Below are positions 9,373 through 18,818 of a stretch of 64,000 nt of DNA, piece by piece. The notes under the pieces were generated by a model. It did no database searches and was not told the origin of the DNA. It saw nothing but the letters and a program-made list of their open reading frames with translations. The stretch is from Bacillota bacterium (GTDB taxonomy: Bacteria; Bacillota; SHA-98; Ch115; JABLXJ01). The stretch spans positions 1 through 64,000 of the forward strand of contig JABLXJ010000009.1 in assembly GCA_013178125.1 (NCBI GenBank), written 5' to 3'. Each line of letters opens with the position of its first letter. The stretch's first letter is position 1. The translations under genes were made by a program, and so were the position numbers.

Positions 9373-12066
9373 GTGAGCTTACCAGCATGGTGGCAGGTGG
9401 TGACGCCTCATAAAGATATCCGGGAAAAGTCCTTCAGTGAAGCAGTCTTTGCTGCCGACCTTGGTGACGTCTTAAGTGGAACCGCTCCGCAGGAGTATGG
9501 TGATCCTCGCCTCTTCTTTGAAAAAACCTATATTACCGCAGGGCTGGCGAACCTTGTCCGTAATGTCCTGTCGCGGCTGACTACTGGCCAAGGAGATCCT
9601 GTAATTCAATTGCAGACCCCTTTTGGTGGGGGTAAGACTCACTCTCTCTTAACCCTTTATCACCTAGTTAATTCCTTTGACCATGTCAGCCACCTGAGTC
9701 AAGTTCAGGAGATGGTAGCAGGCCGCAGGCTTCTTGGTACGCGTGTGGCAGCTTTCGTAGGCACATCAGCAGACCCTGTAAAAGGAAGAACACCCTGGGG
9801 CGAGATTGCCTATCAATTTGGCTGTTATGAGATCGTTAAGGAACACGATGAACGTCGGGTGGCCCCAGGCAAGGAACGCATAAAAGAGATCCTCCAAAAA
9901 AGTGGGCCAACCCTTATCCTCATCGACGAATTGCTGCAATATGTAGTCAAGGCCAATCGGGTGGAGAAGGTAGATAAGATTACACAAGGGCAGACTTTGG
10001 CTTTCCTGCAGGAACTGTCAGAAGCAGTAGCCACGTCAGATAGGTCAGTCCTGGTCCTGACGCTGCCAGCTAGCATTTTGGAACAATACGATGAAGAGGC
10101 GGAAAAAGCCTTGTCTCAGATGCAAAAAGTGTCAGGCCGACTGGAAAGCATCTATGTACCTGTGGATGGAATGGAGCTCTATGAGGTAATCCGCAAACGC
10201 CTGTTCGAAGACTATGGGGATTCCAGGCTACATCGTCAAGTGGCAGAATGGTACTTCAAATCTTATCAAGGACTAGGCAGCGACGTGCCGAGTGAGGTAA
10301 AGGAGGTAGCTTACAGAGATAAGATAGAGCGAGCCTATCCCTTTCATCCTGAATTCATTGATGTCCTGTATGAACGTTGGGGGTCCTTCCCCACATTTCA
10401 GCGCACCCGTGGGGTTCTTAGGCTCCTGGCCCAAGTTGTCGGCGATTTGTACGAGCGCAAGGTTTCTGGACCTCTAATCCATTCATCAATGGTAGATTTG
10501 TCTCACCCGGCAGTGAGAAGGGAGTTTATCAAGCATATCGGCAATGAATATGACAGCATTATTGCAGCCGATATTGCAGGTAAAGCACGGCGGATCGACC
10601 GAGAAATGGGTAGCGAATACGAGAAGTATAGTATCGCCAACGGACTGGCCACATCTATCTTCCTGCATTCCTTTAGCGGCGGGGAGCGCAGAGGGGCGAC
10701 TCTCCCCTGGCTGAGGGTTTCGTTACTACGAGAGGGAATTCCGTCTACTATAGTGGGAGATGCCGTAAGTAAGCTCGAAGATTCTCTTTGGTATTTCCAT
10801 AAAGAGAAACGCTCTTACAGTTTCAAGAATCAGCCAAATCTAAACCGGATTATAGTGGATAAGGAAGACGCTATCGAGCCCGAACAGGTCCAGAATACTC
10901 TTCGTGAGTATCTAAGTAAGTTATCAAAGGGTGCCCCTTTTGATGCATATCTATGGCCAAAGGCCTCAGGGGATGTGCCTGACCACAGGCGACTTAAATT
11001 AGTGCTCCTAGGACTCGATCTCAAGCATGGGCAAAACGAGACGGATCGGCTTGCTAAGGAGCTAATAGACAATGCGGGCTCCTCTTTCCGCATTTACAGG
11101 AATACGATCTTTATTATGGCTCTGGACCCCGGTGCTTATATTAACCTAGAAAAGCAATTGAGACGTTTCCTTGCCCTGAAGGAAATTTCTGGTGATACGA
11201 GTATCATTTTAACTCCCGATGCCAGGGGGGAACTCCAAACCAGGCTTAAGCAATTGGAAGACGACCTCCCATTCCAAGTCGTCGCTACATATCGGCACGT
11301 AGCGTGGTACAGTACTGGTGGGCTCGTTTGGCATGATATGGGATTACCTACTGTAGGAGAGTCGTCGTCTATCGCTAAACGAGTATTCCAGTATCTGAAA
11401 GATGAGGAAAGGATTTTGGCTTCCCTTACGCCAAAGTTGATTCTTGATAAGGCTTTTGGCGATGGTGAAATAGAAAAGAGCCTGCAAGAAATCTACGACA
11501 TCTTCCTAAAAACACCTGGGCTACCTTGCCTGGAAAATGAGACGGTGCTCATAGAGGCTGCCAAGCAGGGAACAAGATCAGGACTCTTGGGACTGCGTAT
11601 TGACGGTACCCTCTATTTTGAAGAGTCTCCGCCTGACCCACCTATGGAGGCTCTCCTGCTGCCACCTGCAAGGGCAGCAGAAGAGAAAAAGGCTAGTTGG
11701 GAGGCTAGCTATGCCCCAGGAGACACTACCTCTGCCAGTAGTTACAAAGGTATTGTTCCAATAAGACCGGGCAATGTGATGGATGGGGCCGAAGATAAGA
11801 AAGTGACTGTTGAGGGGGAGCCCCTACAGCCTGCCCAATCCCGAGTCAAACGAGTTGCCATCAAGGCCGCCATTCCTTGGGACAAACTCTCGCAGATAGT
11901 TACTGGTGTCATTCGCCCACTGAAGGCTCTTGGGTCTGATCCGGAGATCGTTATCGAGATCAAAGCGGAGGCCGAAAATGGTTTTGATCGCACAACACTG
12001 GATAGTAAAGTAAGGGAGACTTTACTACAGTTGGGTTCGAACATAGTGGAATGGAAGGAAAACTGA
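9373..12066 (+). CDS. DUF499 AAA-type P-loop ATPase
   Basis: An 897-residue protein of the DUF499 (COG1483) family. Walker A is GGGKTH (85-90) and Walker B is ILIDE (182-186). The N-terminal stretch before it, with a 'PRLFFEKTYIT' segment, is typical of the family. The C-terminal part, about 780-897, is more variable. The GTG start at 9373 is preceded by GGGAGGTG at 9359-9366, a strong site. The gene follows the methylase by 27 bp and ends the tight operon. DUF499 and DUF1156 proteins are repeatedly found together with helicases in defence islands. Its role is unknown; sensing or remodelling of DNA or of partner complexes is a guess based on the ATPase class. Confidence 0.92.
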   Translation: MSLPAWWQVVTPHKDIREKSFSEAVFAADLGDVLSGTAPQEYGDPRLFFEKTYITAGLANLVRNVLSRLTTGQGDPVIQLQTPFGGGKTHSLLTLYHLVNSFDHVSHLSQVQEMVAGRRLLGTRVAAFVGTSADPVKGRTPWGEIAYQFGCYEIVKEHDERRVAPGKERIKEILQKSGPTLILIDELLQYVVKANRVEKVDKITQGQTLAFLQELSEAVATSDRSVLVLTLPASILEQYDEEAEKALSQMQKVSGRLESIYVPVDGMELYEVIRKRLFEDYGDSRLHRQVAEWYFKSYQGLGSDVPSEVKEVAYRDKIERAYPFHPEFIDVLYERWGSFPTFQRTRGVLRLLAQVVGDLYERKVSGPLIHSSMVDLSHPAVRREFIKHIGNEYDSIIAADIAGKARRIDREMGSEYEKYSIANGLATSIFLHSFSGGERRGATLPWLRVSLLREGIPSTIVGDAVSKLEDSLWYFHKEKRSYSFKNQPNLNRIIVDKEDAIEPEQVQNTLREYLSKLSKGAPFDAYLWPKASGDVPDHRRLKLVLLGLDLKHGQNETDRLAKELIDNAGSSFRIYRNTIFIMALDPGAYINLEKQLRRFLALKEISGDTSIILTPDARGELQTRLKQLEDDLPFQVVATYRHVAWYSTGGLVWHDMGLPTVGESSSIAKRVFQYLKDEERILASLTPKLILDKAFGDGEIEKSLQEIYDIFLKTPGLPCLENETVLIEAAKQGTRSGLLGLRIDGTLYFEESPPDPPMEALLLPPARAAEEKKASWEASYAPGDTTSASSYKGIVPIRPGNVMDGAEDKKVTVEGEPLQPAQSRVKRVAIKAAIPWDKLSQIVTGVIRPLKALGSDPEIVIEIKAEAENGFDRTTLDSKVRETLLQLGSNIVEWKEN

Positions 12067-12188
12067 GGTGGGCAACGTTGGTAGTCATTAGCACGAAGGT
12101 CTCACTATAGATTCCCATCGTAAGCAGGTCCTCGAGTGCCATAGATATCTAGTTTTCCATAGGGTTACTCGGGAAGGGGTTGGCCCGT

Positions 12189-13004
12189 ATGTCTATGGGT
12201 TACCTGCACTCTGTATTGACATTAGTCTTCATAAGCATAACAGTTTTCATAACGATAGTTATCGGAGTTAGATTTGGCTTTCGCCTCAAGGGGCAAAGGC
12301 TTTGGCTCATGCTGTCGTTCCTCTGTTCCGTATCATCTGTCTCGAGTTCCGTCATACATTATACCGTTCAGTGGGAATTAATAATCGACGTGGTTCAGCT
12401 TGCTAGTCTAGCAACAGTTTTCTCGGCAATTGCTGCATTCGGGGTGATTGTCGAACTAGCTCGATGCCCTCTTGTGTACACCAGCATCTGTTCTACCGAG
12501 ATTACAGATCCACTAGGTATTGTTGTTTATCCAGGTCATGATGTAAAGGTCAATCTGTATGTGCATAATTGTTCAAAAATTACTGCAAATGATGTTGTAA
12601 TACAAGCATTATTACCACCACCAGTGACGGTGTTAAGTATTGATACCCCGACCGTCAGTAACATTACACAAGACGGCCATTGCGCGGAGGTCCATTTTGA
12701 CAGTGATCGAAGTTACAACCCAGTACATCCTTTTACCTATTCCTCTTTCTCCATGACAATTCGCAGTGAAAACCTGTCCTTTCCCATTCCGATAATAGTC
12801 TATGCGATGGCAAAAGACATGCCTAGAATAGGGCATACCTTCTTTCTGACCATAGAACCCCTTGATTTGCATAGACGACAGCTATGGAAGATTCTTAAGC
12901 GAACTCACTTACCTCTGGTTAGAACAAGGGAACTGTATTTTCTCTATCAGAGATTGCTTTCGTTGGCATTGTTTATCTTGGCTATACTTCCTTGGTTATT
13001 GTGA
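12189..13004 (+). CDS. Membrane-anchored protein of unknown function
   Basis: About 271 residues and not recognised as a named family. Three or so hydrophobic segments occupy residues 1-100. A polar middle domain (about 105-225) has alternating beta-like pattern (YPGHDVKVNLYVHN), suggesting an Ig-like or CARDB-like sandwich. A final hydrophobic helix lies in the last 25 residues. ATG at 12189 was preferred over TTG at 12180 because GGAAGGGG sits 9 bp before it. It starts about 120 bp after the DUF499 gene, so it may share the operon or be separately expressed. A membrane protein beside a defence operon could be an effector, but nothing in the sequence shows this. Coding status is fairly good because the ribosome site and the topology agree. 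Confidence 0.65.
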   Translation: MSMGYLHSVLTLVFISITVFITIVIGVRFGFRLKGQRLWLMLSFLCSVSSVSSSVIHYTVQWELIIDVVQLASLATVFSAIAAFGVIVELARCPLVYTSICSTEITDPLGIVVYPGHDVKVNLYVHNCSKITANDVVIQALLPPPVTVLSIDTPTVSNITQDGHCAEVHFDSDRSYNPVHPFTYSSFSMTIRSENLSFPIPIIVYAMAKDMPRIGHTFFLTIEPLDLHRRQLWKILKRTHLPLVRTRELYFLYQRLLSLALFILAILPWLL

Positions 13005-13246
13005 TTGTGACTATCATAGTCTTCTCGTGGCTTGGCTATCAGTGGTGAGACTATGTGATTTTAAAGGCACTCGGGGGCGATTATGGCAACGGGTCAAAGT
13101 AATAGTATCTCAGAGATTACCTCACGCCCCCAACACCATAACGTATGAATCCCTCTCAAAACCCATGAGGCACGGTGGCGTTATAAGCTACTTTTCTGCG
13201 GATCGTGTTCATAGTCAATCCGATTGGTAAATATGAATACTGAAGG

Positions 13247-15361
13247 ATGAATGTCGAAATGCACACTCGTATTGAAGTTATTGGTAAGGAATCTCCCCAC
13301 TTGGCCACCGTAGAGGCCCTTTGGAGAGCCAATGCCTCGACTCTTGGTTTCCTTCCAGAGGGAGCATTTATCGAGTACGCCACCCGAGGGAATATAATTG
13401 GTGCTTTGGATGATGATGGGAAGTGCATTGGCTATTTGATGTTTCGAAAAACGCACGGCCGGGTCACCATTGTTCATCTCTGCGTTGACAGGTTATATCG
13501 TCGCAAGGGAGTAGCGCGTGAACTTGTCAATCATCTTATCTGTCTCACCCAAGATTCCCTAGGGATCGGTCTGACATGTCGCCGGGACTTTGAAGCAAGC
13601 AGGCTTTGGCCTGAGTTAGGCTTTGTTGCTCTATACGATAAGATTGGCAAAAACCGACAAGGTATTAACCTTACTTTCTGGTGGCTCGATCACGGGCATC
13701 CAACCCTGTTCACTTTGCCTCAAACAGAACAACCGCTATCCAAGTTTCGTGTTGTTATTGACATGAACATCTTTCTCGACTTACAGGACCATGCCAATCC
13801 CGGCGCCGAGGAGTCCAAATCATTACAAGCCGATTGGTTACAAGAGAGTCTTGAACTGTGCATGACCGAGGAAGTGTTCAATGAGATAGACCGAATTAAA
13901 GATCCCGAGGAAAGGAACCGACGACGGGCAATGGCGCACATGTTTACCATTGTTAGGTGCAACAGCCAGGCTTTTGAATCTGCATTGCAGTCAACGCGTA
14001 GATTCTTTCCCGAAGTCATGAGCGAGAGTGACAAGTCTGACCATCGTCACCTGGCAAGAACCGTAGCATCTGGAGAGCAGTTCTTTGTAACCCGCGATGA
14101 AGACCTATTGCGAATCGCAGATGACTTGTATGAGGCTGTTGGTATTTCGGTGGTTTCTCCGTCTGAGGTGGTTATTAGACTAGATGAATTGCTCAGGGAG
14201 GCTGAGTATCACCCTGCTCGGCTAGCCGGTACAGCTTTTCATATAGGCCGTGTTTGCAGCGGGCAAGAAAGGGCAATGTTGGATGTCTTCCGCTGTGCGA
14301 ATAAAAGGGAAAGGAAGTCTGATTTTTCCCAGCAGATGCGTCGTTTTCTTGCTTATCCGCAGAGATTTACCTGCCTTATTGTTTCCAATGAACAGCGGGA
14401 ACCGGTCGCGTTGGTTGTATATGATAAAGGAAACGAACATGTGTTAGAAATTCCGATAATTCGAATCCGACCGGGGCCTTTAGAGGGAACCATAGCGCGA
14501 CACTTAATCTCCCGAGCGGTGACGCTCTCATCGAGGGAAAGGCGGGTTTTGACAAAAATTAGTGACCACTATAGCAGCGATGTCATAATAGCCGCCCTTC
14601 GTGAAGGCGGTTTTATTCAGGCTAATGAGGAATGGATAAAAGTGAATCTGGCAGTTGCGGAGCCTGCTGCGCGACTCTCTGAACGTCTAGCCAGTCTGAT
14701 TCAAATACACGGACTCGAGCATGAATGCTTCACTCGTCTTATGAGTACTCTTGGCATACATGAAGCAACCATGGACCCTCAAATTGCTGCACAGATCGAA
14801 CATTTATTGTGGCCTGCAAAGATTATTGATGCAAATATACCCACGTTTGTCATCCCTATTAAACCCAAATGGGCGCAACATCTATTCGACGAAAACTTGG
14901 CTAGACAAACATTATTTGGGGCCATACCAGAAATCGCGCTGAACCAAGAGGCTGTGTATTATCGTGCGGTTCGTCCGTCTGGCGGGCTAGTGGCGCCTGG
15001 GCGGATTTTATGGTACGTTAGCTATGATAGACGTTACCCTGGGTCTGGGCAAGTACGGGCGTGTTCTCGCCTTGATGAGATTGTAATTGATCTCCCGCAG
15101 GTTCTATACCGGCGGTTTCGTCGGTTAGGTGTATATACGTGGCGGGATGTTCTCAGGGGGGTACATGGACGCCCCGACAGTGTCATGATGGCTATTCGGT
15201 TTAGCAATACAGAATTATTTGCTAATCCCATTCCATGGCAAGTACTTCAGGATATCCTACAAGCGGAGGGCCATAAGTCCCAGATTCAATCGCCGCTGCG
15301 TATCCCAAACCGTATCTTTGAGAAACTATACGTCTTAGGCACACGAGTTAACGAGGGGTGA
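13247..15361 (+). CDS. GNAT-PIN-ASCH-like multidomain fusion
   Basis: A 704-residue protein with at least three parts. Residues 1-150 are a GNAT acetyltransferase, with the acyl-CoA loop RRKGVARELV near 85-95. Residues 165-315 look like a PIN ribonuclease: VVIDMNIFLDL (first acidic site near 171), TEEVFNEID near 207, and TRDEDLL near 282. Residues 320-480 may be a second, degenerate GNAT. From about 530 to 650 a PUA/ASCH-like domain follows (FVIPIKPKW, ILWYVSYDRRY, RRLGVYTWRDV). The next gene, a stand-alone ASCH protein, begins directly after it, so the two probably act together. The ATG at 13247 has only AAGG touching it; ATG at 13259 is an alternative. It may act on tRNA or other RNA, possibly as a toxin or RNA-directed defence. 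Domain calls are better supported than function. Confidence 0.8.
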   Translation: MNVEMHTRIEVIGKESPHLATVEALWRANASTLGFLPEGAFIEYATRGNIIGALDDDGKCIGYLMFRKTHGRVTIVHLCVDRLYRRKGVARELVNHLICLTQDSLGIGLTCRRDFEASRLWPELGFVALYDKIGKNRQGINLTFWWLDHGHPTLFTLPQTEQPLSKFRVVIDMNIFLDLQDHANPGAEESKSLQADWLQESLELCMTEEVFNEIDRIKDPEERNRRRAMAHMFTIVRCNSQAFESALQSTRRFFPEVMSESDKSDHRHLARTVASGEQFFVTRDEDLLRIADDLYEAVGISVVSPSEVVIRLDELLREAEYHPARLAGTAFHIGRVCSGQERAMLDVFRCANKRERKSDFSQQMRRFLAYPQRFTCLIVSNEQREPVALVVYDKGNEHVLEIPIIRIRPGPLEGTIARHLISRAVTLSSRERRVLTKISDHYSSDVIIAALREGGFIQANEEWIKVNLAVAEPAARLSERLASLIQIHGLEHECFTRLMSTLGIHEATMDPQIAAQIEHLLWPAKIIDANIPTFVIPIKPKWAQHLFDENLARQTLFGAIPEIALNQEAVYYRAVRPSGGLVAPGRILWYVSYDRRYPGSGQVRACSRLDEIVIDLPQVLYRRFRRLGVYTWRDVLRGVHGRPDSVMMAIRFSNTELFANPIPWQVLQDILQAEGHKSQIQSPLRIPNRIFEKLYVLGTRVNEG

Positions 15362-15366
15362 GGTAT

Positions 15367-15840
15367 ATGCAAGAAAAATCGATACTACTCCTGTCAATCC
15401 GTTCTCAGTATGCAGAAAGAATTTTCAATGGGGCGAAGACGGTTGAACTTCGGCGGGTACGCCCGAGGGTCCGGGAAGGCGATTGGGTCCTAGTCTATGT
15501 TCCATCTCCCGTTAAGGCCATAATGGGTGGATTTAGAGTCAGGAGCGTTGTGGAGGCGGCACCCTGTGACCTTTGGTACAGAGTTAAGCATTTTGCATGT
15601 GTGTCCCGCCAGAAGTTCGATACCTATTATGCTGGAGCATCTATAGGCTTCGGTATCTTCCTATACAATCCCAGGCTCCTTAAATATCCAATAAGCCTTG
15701 GATATCTGAGACAATTCTGGCCTGGCTTCCGAGCGCCTCAAGGATATCGCTATGTGCCAATCAATGCTATTAGCTTTCTTGGAATCACTGACCAATTGCT
15801 GACCGTCACCGGGATGGAACAACTTGAGATGGTTCTATGA
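15367..15840 (+). CDS. ASCH domain protein
   Basis: A 157-residue ASCH (PUA-superfamily) protein, a fold that binds RNA or modified nucleotides. The recognisable core is LLLSIRSQYAERIFNGAKT followed by VELRRV, GDWVLVYVPSPVKAIMGGF and a trailing aromatic-rich segment. The ATG at 15367 is preceded by GAGGGG; a GTG at 15358 overlapping the upstream stop is the alternative. The upstream fusion protein itself carries an ASCH-like end, so this pair could form a heteromeric complex. It could be the antitoxin or RNA-recognition partner of the PIN nuclease, which is inference. The stop overlaps an ATGA motif, but the downstream gene most likely starts later, at 15936. Confidence 0.85.
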   Translation: MQEKSILLLSIRSQYAERIFNGAKTVELRRVRPRVREGDWVLVYVPSPVKAIMGGFRVRSVVEAAPCDLWYRVKHFACVSRQKFDTYYAGASIGFGIFLYNPRLLKYPISLGYLRQFWPGFRAPQGYRYVPINAISFLGITDQLLTVTGMEQLEMVL

Positions 15841-15935
15841 AGATAAGAGGTCGGTTTGATGCTCAGTCATATTCCATGGGGTCTATTGTAATTCCAGCCC
15901 AGATATGCAGGCCAGAGTATACGAGGGGAGATAGT

Positions 15936-16946
15936 ATGAAGCAAGGCAGTTATACTATTGCGTTTATGCCATGGGCATTTCTAGGCAGCGAACTTCTTGT
16001 TGGCAATTACCGAATATGGAATTTTTGGGCTCTATGAGACAAGTATGTGACTGATCCCTTAGTAAGGACTACGCTTGAAAAATACTTCTCCCGCTATCTC
16101 TACACAAAGCTACGACCTGGATTCCAGGAGGTCGTCTGCGAGAGTCTGTCAGTAATATCACCGGGGCAAGGGTTAAATGTAGACGATATCGAAAACGTTC
16201 TAAGAGTAGCGCGGGCAGTAGCTTTCTCAGCGATTATGGATGACCCGTGGGAAAGGGTTTCAACAGATACTTGGGCCGTCTATTTCCAAAATTATTCTCC
16301 CGGCCATTCAGGCATCACTATTGGAGATTCATACTTTTCGTCGGTAGACCTGGTGAAGTTCCTCAGGCCATACTCTGCTTATGAACCACTTGTTCCGTTT
16401 TGCGGTAACAAATTTTTGTCTGGATTGGGAGAAATAGTCGGCAGTAAAGGGGAAGAAATCCAAAGGATTTTCACTGCGCTTGAATGGTTCTGTCGCGCGT
16501 GGACCCGAAATGAGATGGTCAGTGATTGGTCAAGAATTGTGTGTTTGGTGATAGCCTTTGAGTCTCTGTTTGATTTTGACAACAAGTTTGAATTCATGAG
16601 TAAGGTGAAGGAGATTGTCCGAGACCCAGCGCCAATCAATGAGACGCGCAAGATTCCAAACCAGGACTGCAGGGAAAAGACGGAAAGAGAAATGACTCGA
16701 AGCCTTGTTGAGTGGTGGGCTTACGACCTTTACAATCTTCGAAACGCTATCGTCCATGGAAGGACTCCGGACCCAAGCAGGCTCACCTACAAGGGAAACA
16801 AGTCACATCTTATAATTGCAAAGAGAGTTTTTGAGAAAGCTATCAAACGGTGCCTAGTTGAGCTAAATCTATATCCCATGAGCGAAATAGAGGAAATCTT
16901 CGAGTCTGAGCCTATAGATCAATGGCTTTCACAGGCAGATGAATAG
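15936..16946 (+). pseudogene. HEPN-type gene interrupted by an in-frame TGA
   Basis: One reading frame runs from the ATG at 15936 (GAGGGGAG just before it) to 16946, broken only by TGA at 16035-16037. The frame resumes as DKYVTDPLVRTTLEKYF, and a GTG at 16047 could restart a 299-residue protein. The C-terminal part has RNAIVHG near the end, the Rx4-6H motif of HEPN domains, in an Apea-like context (DLYNLRNAIVHGR). HEPN proteins are often RNases in toxin-antitoxin and abortive infection systems. The 33 codons before the TGA (IAFMPWAFLGSELLVGN and what follows) look like the natural N-terminus. It may therefore be a recent nonsense mutation, a sequencing error, or a gene read from the internal GTG. 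Confidence 0.7.
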
Positions 16947-17244
16947 GGTGGACTCTTGGGCTTGACCCATAGGGGGAATTCCCGCCCAATTCCCTTAAAT
17001 GGGGCAAAGGCCAAAAAGGAAAAGACTCCCTGGTAATTTGGGTTCTCTTTTGTCCGTCAGATGTAATATTTAATATTCAATAATAACCGGGAATGAACGG
17101 GAATTGATGCATGAACGGGCCAGATATCTCGGCGGCTGCGGCAACCCCACCTAGGACGCCTGGTAGTAAAGATATATAGTGGTGCGTTCCCATGGTATAG
17201 CCGGAATCCCACAATGTAATCGTGGACAATGTTCAGAAACCTAT
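16947..17244. other. Intergenic stretch, no gene seen
   Basis: About 300 bp of AT-rich sequence between the HEPN gene and the convergent small gene. It has no convincing reading frame, RNA gene or strong terminator. A short complementary pair, GGGGGAATTCCCGCCC, lies near 16972-16987, but it is not followed by a T-run. Confidence 0.4.
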
Positions 17245-17529
17245 TTAAGGCAGCTCTTCAACGAAGGACTCCTCGCCTCCGAACTCGGCGAGTCGTGCCA
17301 CACCGAGAGTGGCCCGTAGCTTGATGTCTTCTGGGCACTCGTCGAGGTAAGTTTCTGTGCAGAGGATTGGGGGCCCGTCATGGTTGTCAAGGTAGCCGAT
17401 CACGGGCTGGTACTGACGGACGTATGGACCTTCCACCTCGAGCGCGCACTCGCCCTCTCGTCCCTCGGGTCCATACCATATGGCATAGTCGCCCGGGCCT
17501 GACACGTCGGGCTCACGCCAAGGCTTCAT
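17245..17529 (-). CDS. Small hypothetical protein
   Basis: A 94-residue acidic protein, not recognised. It begins MKPWREPDVSGPGDYAIWYG, contains paired charged and aromatic residues, and has no membrane segment or signal peptide. The start was placed at the internal ATG because AAGGGAGA lies 7 bp upstream; a longer frame to 17577 lacks such a site. It lies inside the island on the same strand as the recombinase, about 300 bp downstream of it. It could be cargo. Coding likelihood is moderate because GC usage is higher than in the flanking non-coding DNA. Confidence 0.5.
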   Translation of the reverse strand: MKPWREPDVSGPGDYAIWYGPEGREGECALEVEGPYVRQYQPVIGYLDNHDGPPILCTETYLDECPEDIKLRATLGVARLAEFGGEESFVEELP

Positions 17530-17788
17530 AGACAACTCTCCCTTCTCTTCGAATCGTTTTGATGCAGGCTCTCTCATGCCGCACGGGGCAAGACATAAAC
17601 TGTGACAAGATTGAGGCCCATGTAGCTTCCTATATACAAGGGGTGGGGCTCCGAAAGAATTCTGGGAATAAGGTTGGATTACGTAGGGCCCCGGAGAAAA
17701 AACCTGCTATTCTGTAGGGTATTAAGCGCAATCCCGCATCACATCTGAGTGTTAATGTCCGTTCATAGAGAAAAAGGACTTACTCCAT

Positions 17789-17820
17789 AAGGGCCCCTAG
17801 ATCCAGCTCTAGGGGCCTTT
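17789..17820. terminator. Hairpin terminator after the recombinase gene
   Basis: Arms AAGGGCCCCTAGA (17789-17801) and TCTAGGGGCCTTT (17808-17820) pair over 13 positions with one mismatch around a 6-base loop. It lies 9 bp beyond the recombinase stop codon. A short T-run follows on the plus strand, so it may work in either direction. Confidence 0.6.
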
Positions 17821-17828
17821 TGGGTTAC

Positions 17829-18818
17829 CTATGACTGGGAGTTTCTTCTTTTGATCTTTGTAAGCCTTTCGCGGTTCTGGTCAGCCAGGATTTTCATGAC
17901 CGGAGATGCGGTTTTATGTTCCCGCTGTATATCCTCGGCAAGGAGTCTTGCATAACGTTCTGTCATCGCAAATGTAGTATGTCCGAGCATCCTCTTGAGG
18001 GCAAGGAGTTCTCCCCCATTTCTCAGGAACATGATAGCAAACGTGTGGCGAAGGTCATAGCTTCTTGTTTCCTTTGAGAGTTTTGCCTTTGTGGTATATT
18101 TCTTAAAATCATGCTCCCACGAGGTTTCTAGGCGTTTCTTTCCATCCCATGAACAGAAAATGGGCTTGTCCTCCCCCCAGGTACTTGGTCTCACCCTCAG
18201 GAGCGATCTAAGCTCCAATGAAGTCTTGGTAGATATGGGAACGACGCGGTCCCTGCGCGTTTTGGAAATGCTGGCAGGTATGTATATTGTGCAGTCAGTG
18301 GGATTGAAATGACGGGGAAGTATACTTAAGGCTTCGCTGGGGCGGATGCCGCAATCGAGCATAACCAGCATTATGACATAATCCCGAAAACCTGAGTATT
18401 CGCGTTTGTTGGGCGCTTTGAGGAGCTCACGAATCTGATCCTCTGAAAGATAGTGTATTTCGTCCTCGAGTTTCCTATTTTTAACACCATTCAGCGGGTT
18501 GGTTTCGAGCACCTCTTCCTGAATGAGCCAGTTAAAGAAGGCCTTCAAGTAGGTTTTTCGGAGGTTGAAGGTGTAGGAGTTATCGAACGCGCTGAGATAT
18601 TCGAGGGCTTTTTCTTTGAGGTCATTGCTGTCGTTATGATTTGCGCCAGTCCTGCTGAAGAACTGGGTGATGGTCTTTTTATAATCCAGGAGTGTCTTTG
18701 GGGCAGAGCCACATGTCTGCTTGAAGAAGAGGAATTTCTCAAGCACCTCCTTCCACGACTCGAATTTGTTGGTGGCAACTTTCGGTCCCTTTGGTCTGGG
18801 GCCGCCCCATTTAACCAT
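17829..18818 (-). CDS. Tyrosine recombinase (phage-type integrase)
   Basis: A 329-residue site-specific recombinase. The N-terminal SAM-like core-binding domain (about 15-110) is followed by the catalytic domain with the Arg in GIRPSEAL, the H-x-x-R box YDLRHTF near residue 255, the second His in LGHTTFAMTERYA and the nucleophile Tyr in that same motif. All active-site residues are visible, so it should be functional. The start MVKWGG was selected because GGAGGG lies a few bases upstream; the longer frame to 18920 is not supported. It faces away from the tRNA array and lies about 180 bp from a truncated tRNA-Lys, the usual place for an island integrase. It probably mobilised the left-hand island, whose other end is outside the window. 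Confidence 0.93.
   Translation of the reverse strand: MVKWGGPRPKGPKVATNKFESWKEVLEKFLFFKQTCGSAPKTLLDYKKTITQFFSRTGANHNDSNDLKEKALEYLSAFDNSYTFNLRKTYLKAFFNWLIQEEVLETNPLNGVKNRKLEDEIHYLSEDQIRELLKAPNKREYSGFRDYVIMLVMLDCGIRPSEALSILPRHFNPTDCTIYIPASISKTRRDRVVPISTKTSLELRSLLRVRPSTWGEDKPIFCSWDGKKRLETSWEHDFKKYTTKAKLSKETRSYDLRHTFAIMFLRNGGELLALKRMLGHTTFAMTERYARLLAEDIQREHKTASPVMKILADQNRERLTKIKRRNSQS

Noticed and set aside
15837-16037. Separate 66-residue gene between ASCH and HEPN
   Set aside because: It is in the same frame as the HEPN gene and ends only at the TGA, so it is the cut N-terminus of that gene.
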